DNA from: Flavobacteriales bacterium
Lineage (GTDB): Bacteria > Bacteroidota > Bacteroidia > Flavobacteriales_D > Parvicellaceae
NCBI GenBank assembly: GCA_026993705.1
Contig: JALWSJ010000169.1
Span: 1-6,495, forward strand
Reading direction: 5' to 3'
DNA length: 6,495 nucleotides
Positions within the stretch are counted from its first letter, which is position 1. Each line of letters opens with the position of its first letter. Of the stretch, positions 6,197-6,495 are shown piece by piece. The translations under genes and the position numbers were made by a program. Under the pieces are notes generated by a model, which searched no databases, was not told the DNA's origin, and was given only the letters and a program-made list of their open reading frames with translations.

Positions 6197-6227
6197 GAAC
6201 GCCCAAATAATAATAAAATTTAAAATT

Positions 6228-6495
6228 ATGAAAATAGGAGATATTACCATTGAAAAGGGAGAACATAAACTGGTTCAACTTCCTGTGGCAAAATTGATTA
6301 ACGGCGAATATGTATTGGTGGAAGTGGAGGTTTTTAGAGCGGAAGAGGATGGGCCTACGATGTTGTTTTGTGCGGGTATGCACGGTGATGAGATTACGGG
6401 GGTAAAAATTGTAATGGAGGCTCTTGAACAAAAAATATTTGAAAAACTAAAACGAGGGACGGTGATTGCGATTCCGATTATTAATGAAATTGGAT
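6228..6495 (+). CDS. succinylglutamate desuccinylase/aspartoacylase-family protein (3' end outside window)
   Basis: The first 89 residues are present, from ATG 6228. After an N-terminal strand region (ITIEKGEHKLVQLPVAKL, VLVEVEVFRA) comes GMHGDEITG at about residues 50-58. This is the family's zinc-binding signature, with His52 and Glu55 as ligands, followed by IPIINEIG (82-89), the usual next conserved block with an Asn. The third zinc ligand and the catalytic Glu lie beyond the window. The family comprises carboxypeptidase-fold zinc hydrolases that cut N-acyl groups from amino acids. From memory, in Bacteroidota such genes often neighbour a RimK-type glutamate ligase, which would have to be sought downstream. 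The exact substrate cannot be read here. The start is supported by the preceding AT-rich gap and by the expected distance to the HGDE motif. Confidence 0.9.
   Translation, partial: MKIGDITIEKGEHKLVQLPVAKLINGEYVLVEVEVFRAEEDGPTMLFCAGMHGDEITGVKIVMEALEQKIFEKLKRGTVIAIPIINEIG

Larger units (their letters stand above)
6065..6204 (-). repeat. dispersed two-hairpin repeat element, copy 2
   Basis: Read on the - strand, the order is GGGCGTT (6204-6198), a long hairpin (6196-6139), GGGTCGGGCTATC (6141-6129), a second hairpin (6120-6088), and GCCGTTCCTATCCCTAACGC (6084-6065). These blocks match copy 1 at 3574-3673 in order and spacing. The first hairpin is about 58 bases here against 11 in copy 1, which accounts for most of the difference in length (140 against 100 bases). 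The element ends 23 bases before the start codon of the downstream gene, so it would form the leader or the border of that gene's transcript. Confidence 0.87.
5866..6227. other. 362-base gene-free region filled with inverted repeats
   Basis: No convincing coding frame exists here on either strand; frames on the - strand overlap real genes or repeat DNA. The first 77 bases (5866-5942) hold nothing recognisable apart from CACTTGCGT at 5939-5947, a 9-base inverted match to 5698-5706. The remainder is a repeat-end fragment (5943-5966), a long imperfect palindrome (5956-6075) and repeat copy 2 (6065-6204). The last 23 bases before the next ATG are A/T-rich with no clear Shine-Dalgarno site. No exact TAnnTTTG promoter box was found in front of the last gene. 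Confidence 0.7.

Noticed and set aside
3574..6204. Composite transposon bounded by the inverted repeat copies
   Set aside because: No transposase, no target-site duplication visible, and the enclosed DNA includes the body of a normal operon gene.
6105..6431. Open frame of 108 codons on the - strand
   Set aside because: It covers repeat copy 2 and the antisense of the HGDE-motif gene; the + strand frame is the recognised family.

Overview
The window reads as chromosome from a low-GC member of the Bacteroidota, most likely Flavobacteriia. The grounds are AT-rich DNA with weak or absent Shine-Dalgarno sites, a TAnnTTTG-type -7 box in front of the first gene, outer-membrane proteins with 'AQ' signal-peptide ends and a terminal Phe, and gene families typical of that phylum. 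All credible genes lie on the + strand.

Layout: (1) 77-256, a 59-residue two-helix membrane protein of unknown function, with a -7 box almost touching its start codon. (2) 257-388, an intergenic region with a small palindrome and a weak candidate promoter. (3) 389-5865, a tightly spaced, probably single operon: a secreted 1044-residue TPR protein; an outer-membrane beta-barrel without a plug domain (636 residues as the open frame reads); a 74-residue three-helix membrane protein of YgjV/SemiSWEET-like shape; and a 58-residue two-helix membrane protein with a GTG start that is easily missed. The gaps are 13, 12 and 4 bases. (4) 5866-6227, a 362-base stretch without a gene. It holds a large imperfect palindrome and a structured repeat element. 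(5) 6228-end, the first 89 codons of a succinylglutamate desuccinylase/aspartoacylase-family metalloenzyme, cut by the window edge.

The most interesting structure is a dispersed repeat with two hairpins, present twice in opposite orientations. Copy 1 (3574-3673, + orientation) lies inside the open frame of the beta-barrel gene, just ahead of its signal peptide. It is translated in frame if the upstream ATG is used. Copy 2 (6065-6204, - orientation) ends 23 bases before the last gene. The conserved blocks are almost identical between copies, while the hairpin stems differ in sequence and still pair, which suggests selection for or generation of structure. A third, end-only fragment at 5943-5966 is joined to copy 2 by a mirrored spacer, giving a 120-base palindrome.

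Functionally, the TPR protein and barrel look like a periplasm/outer-membrane pair made from one message; their substrate or client cannot be read from the sequence. The repeat between them may separate or tune expression of the two. No rRNA, tRNA, CRISPR array, transposase or phage gene was seen.
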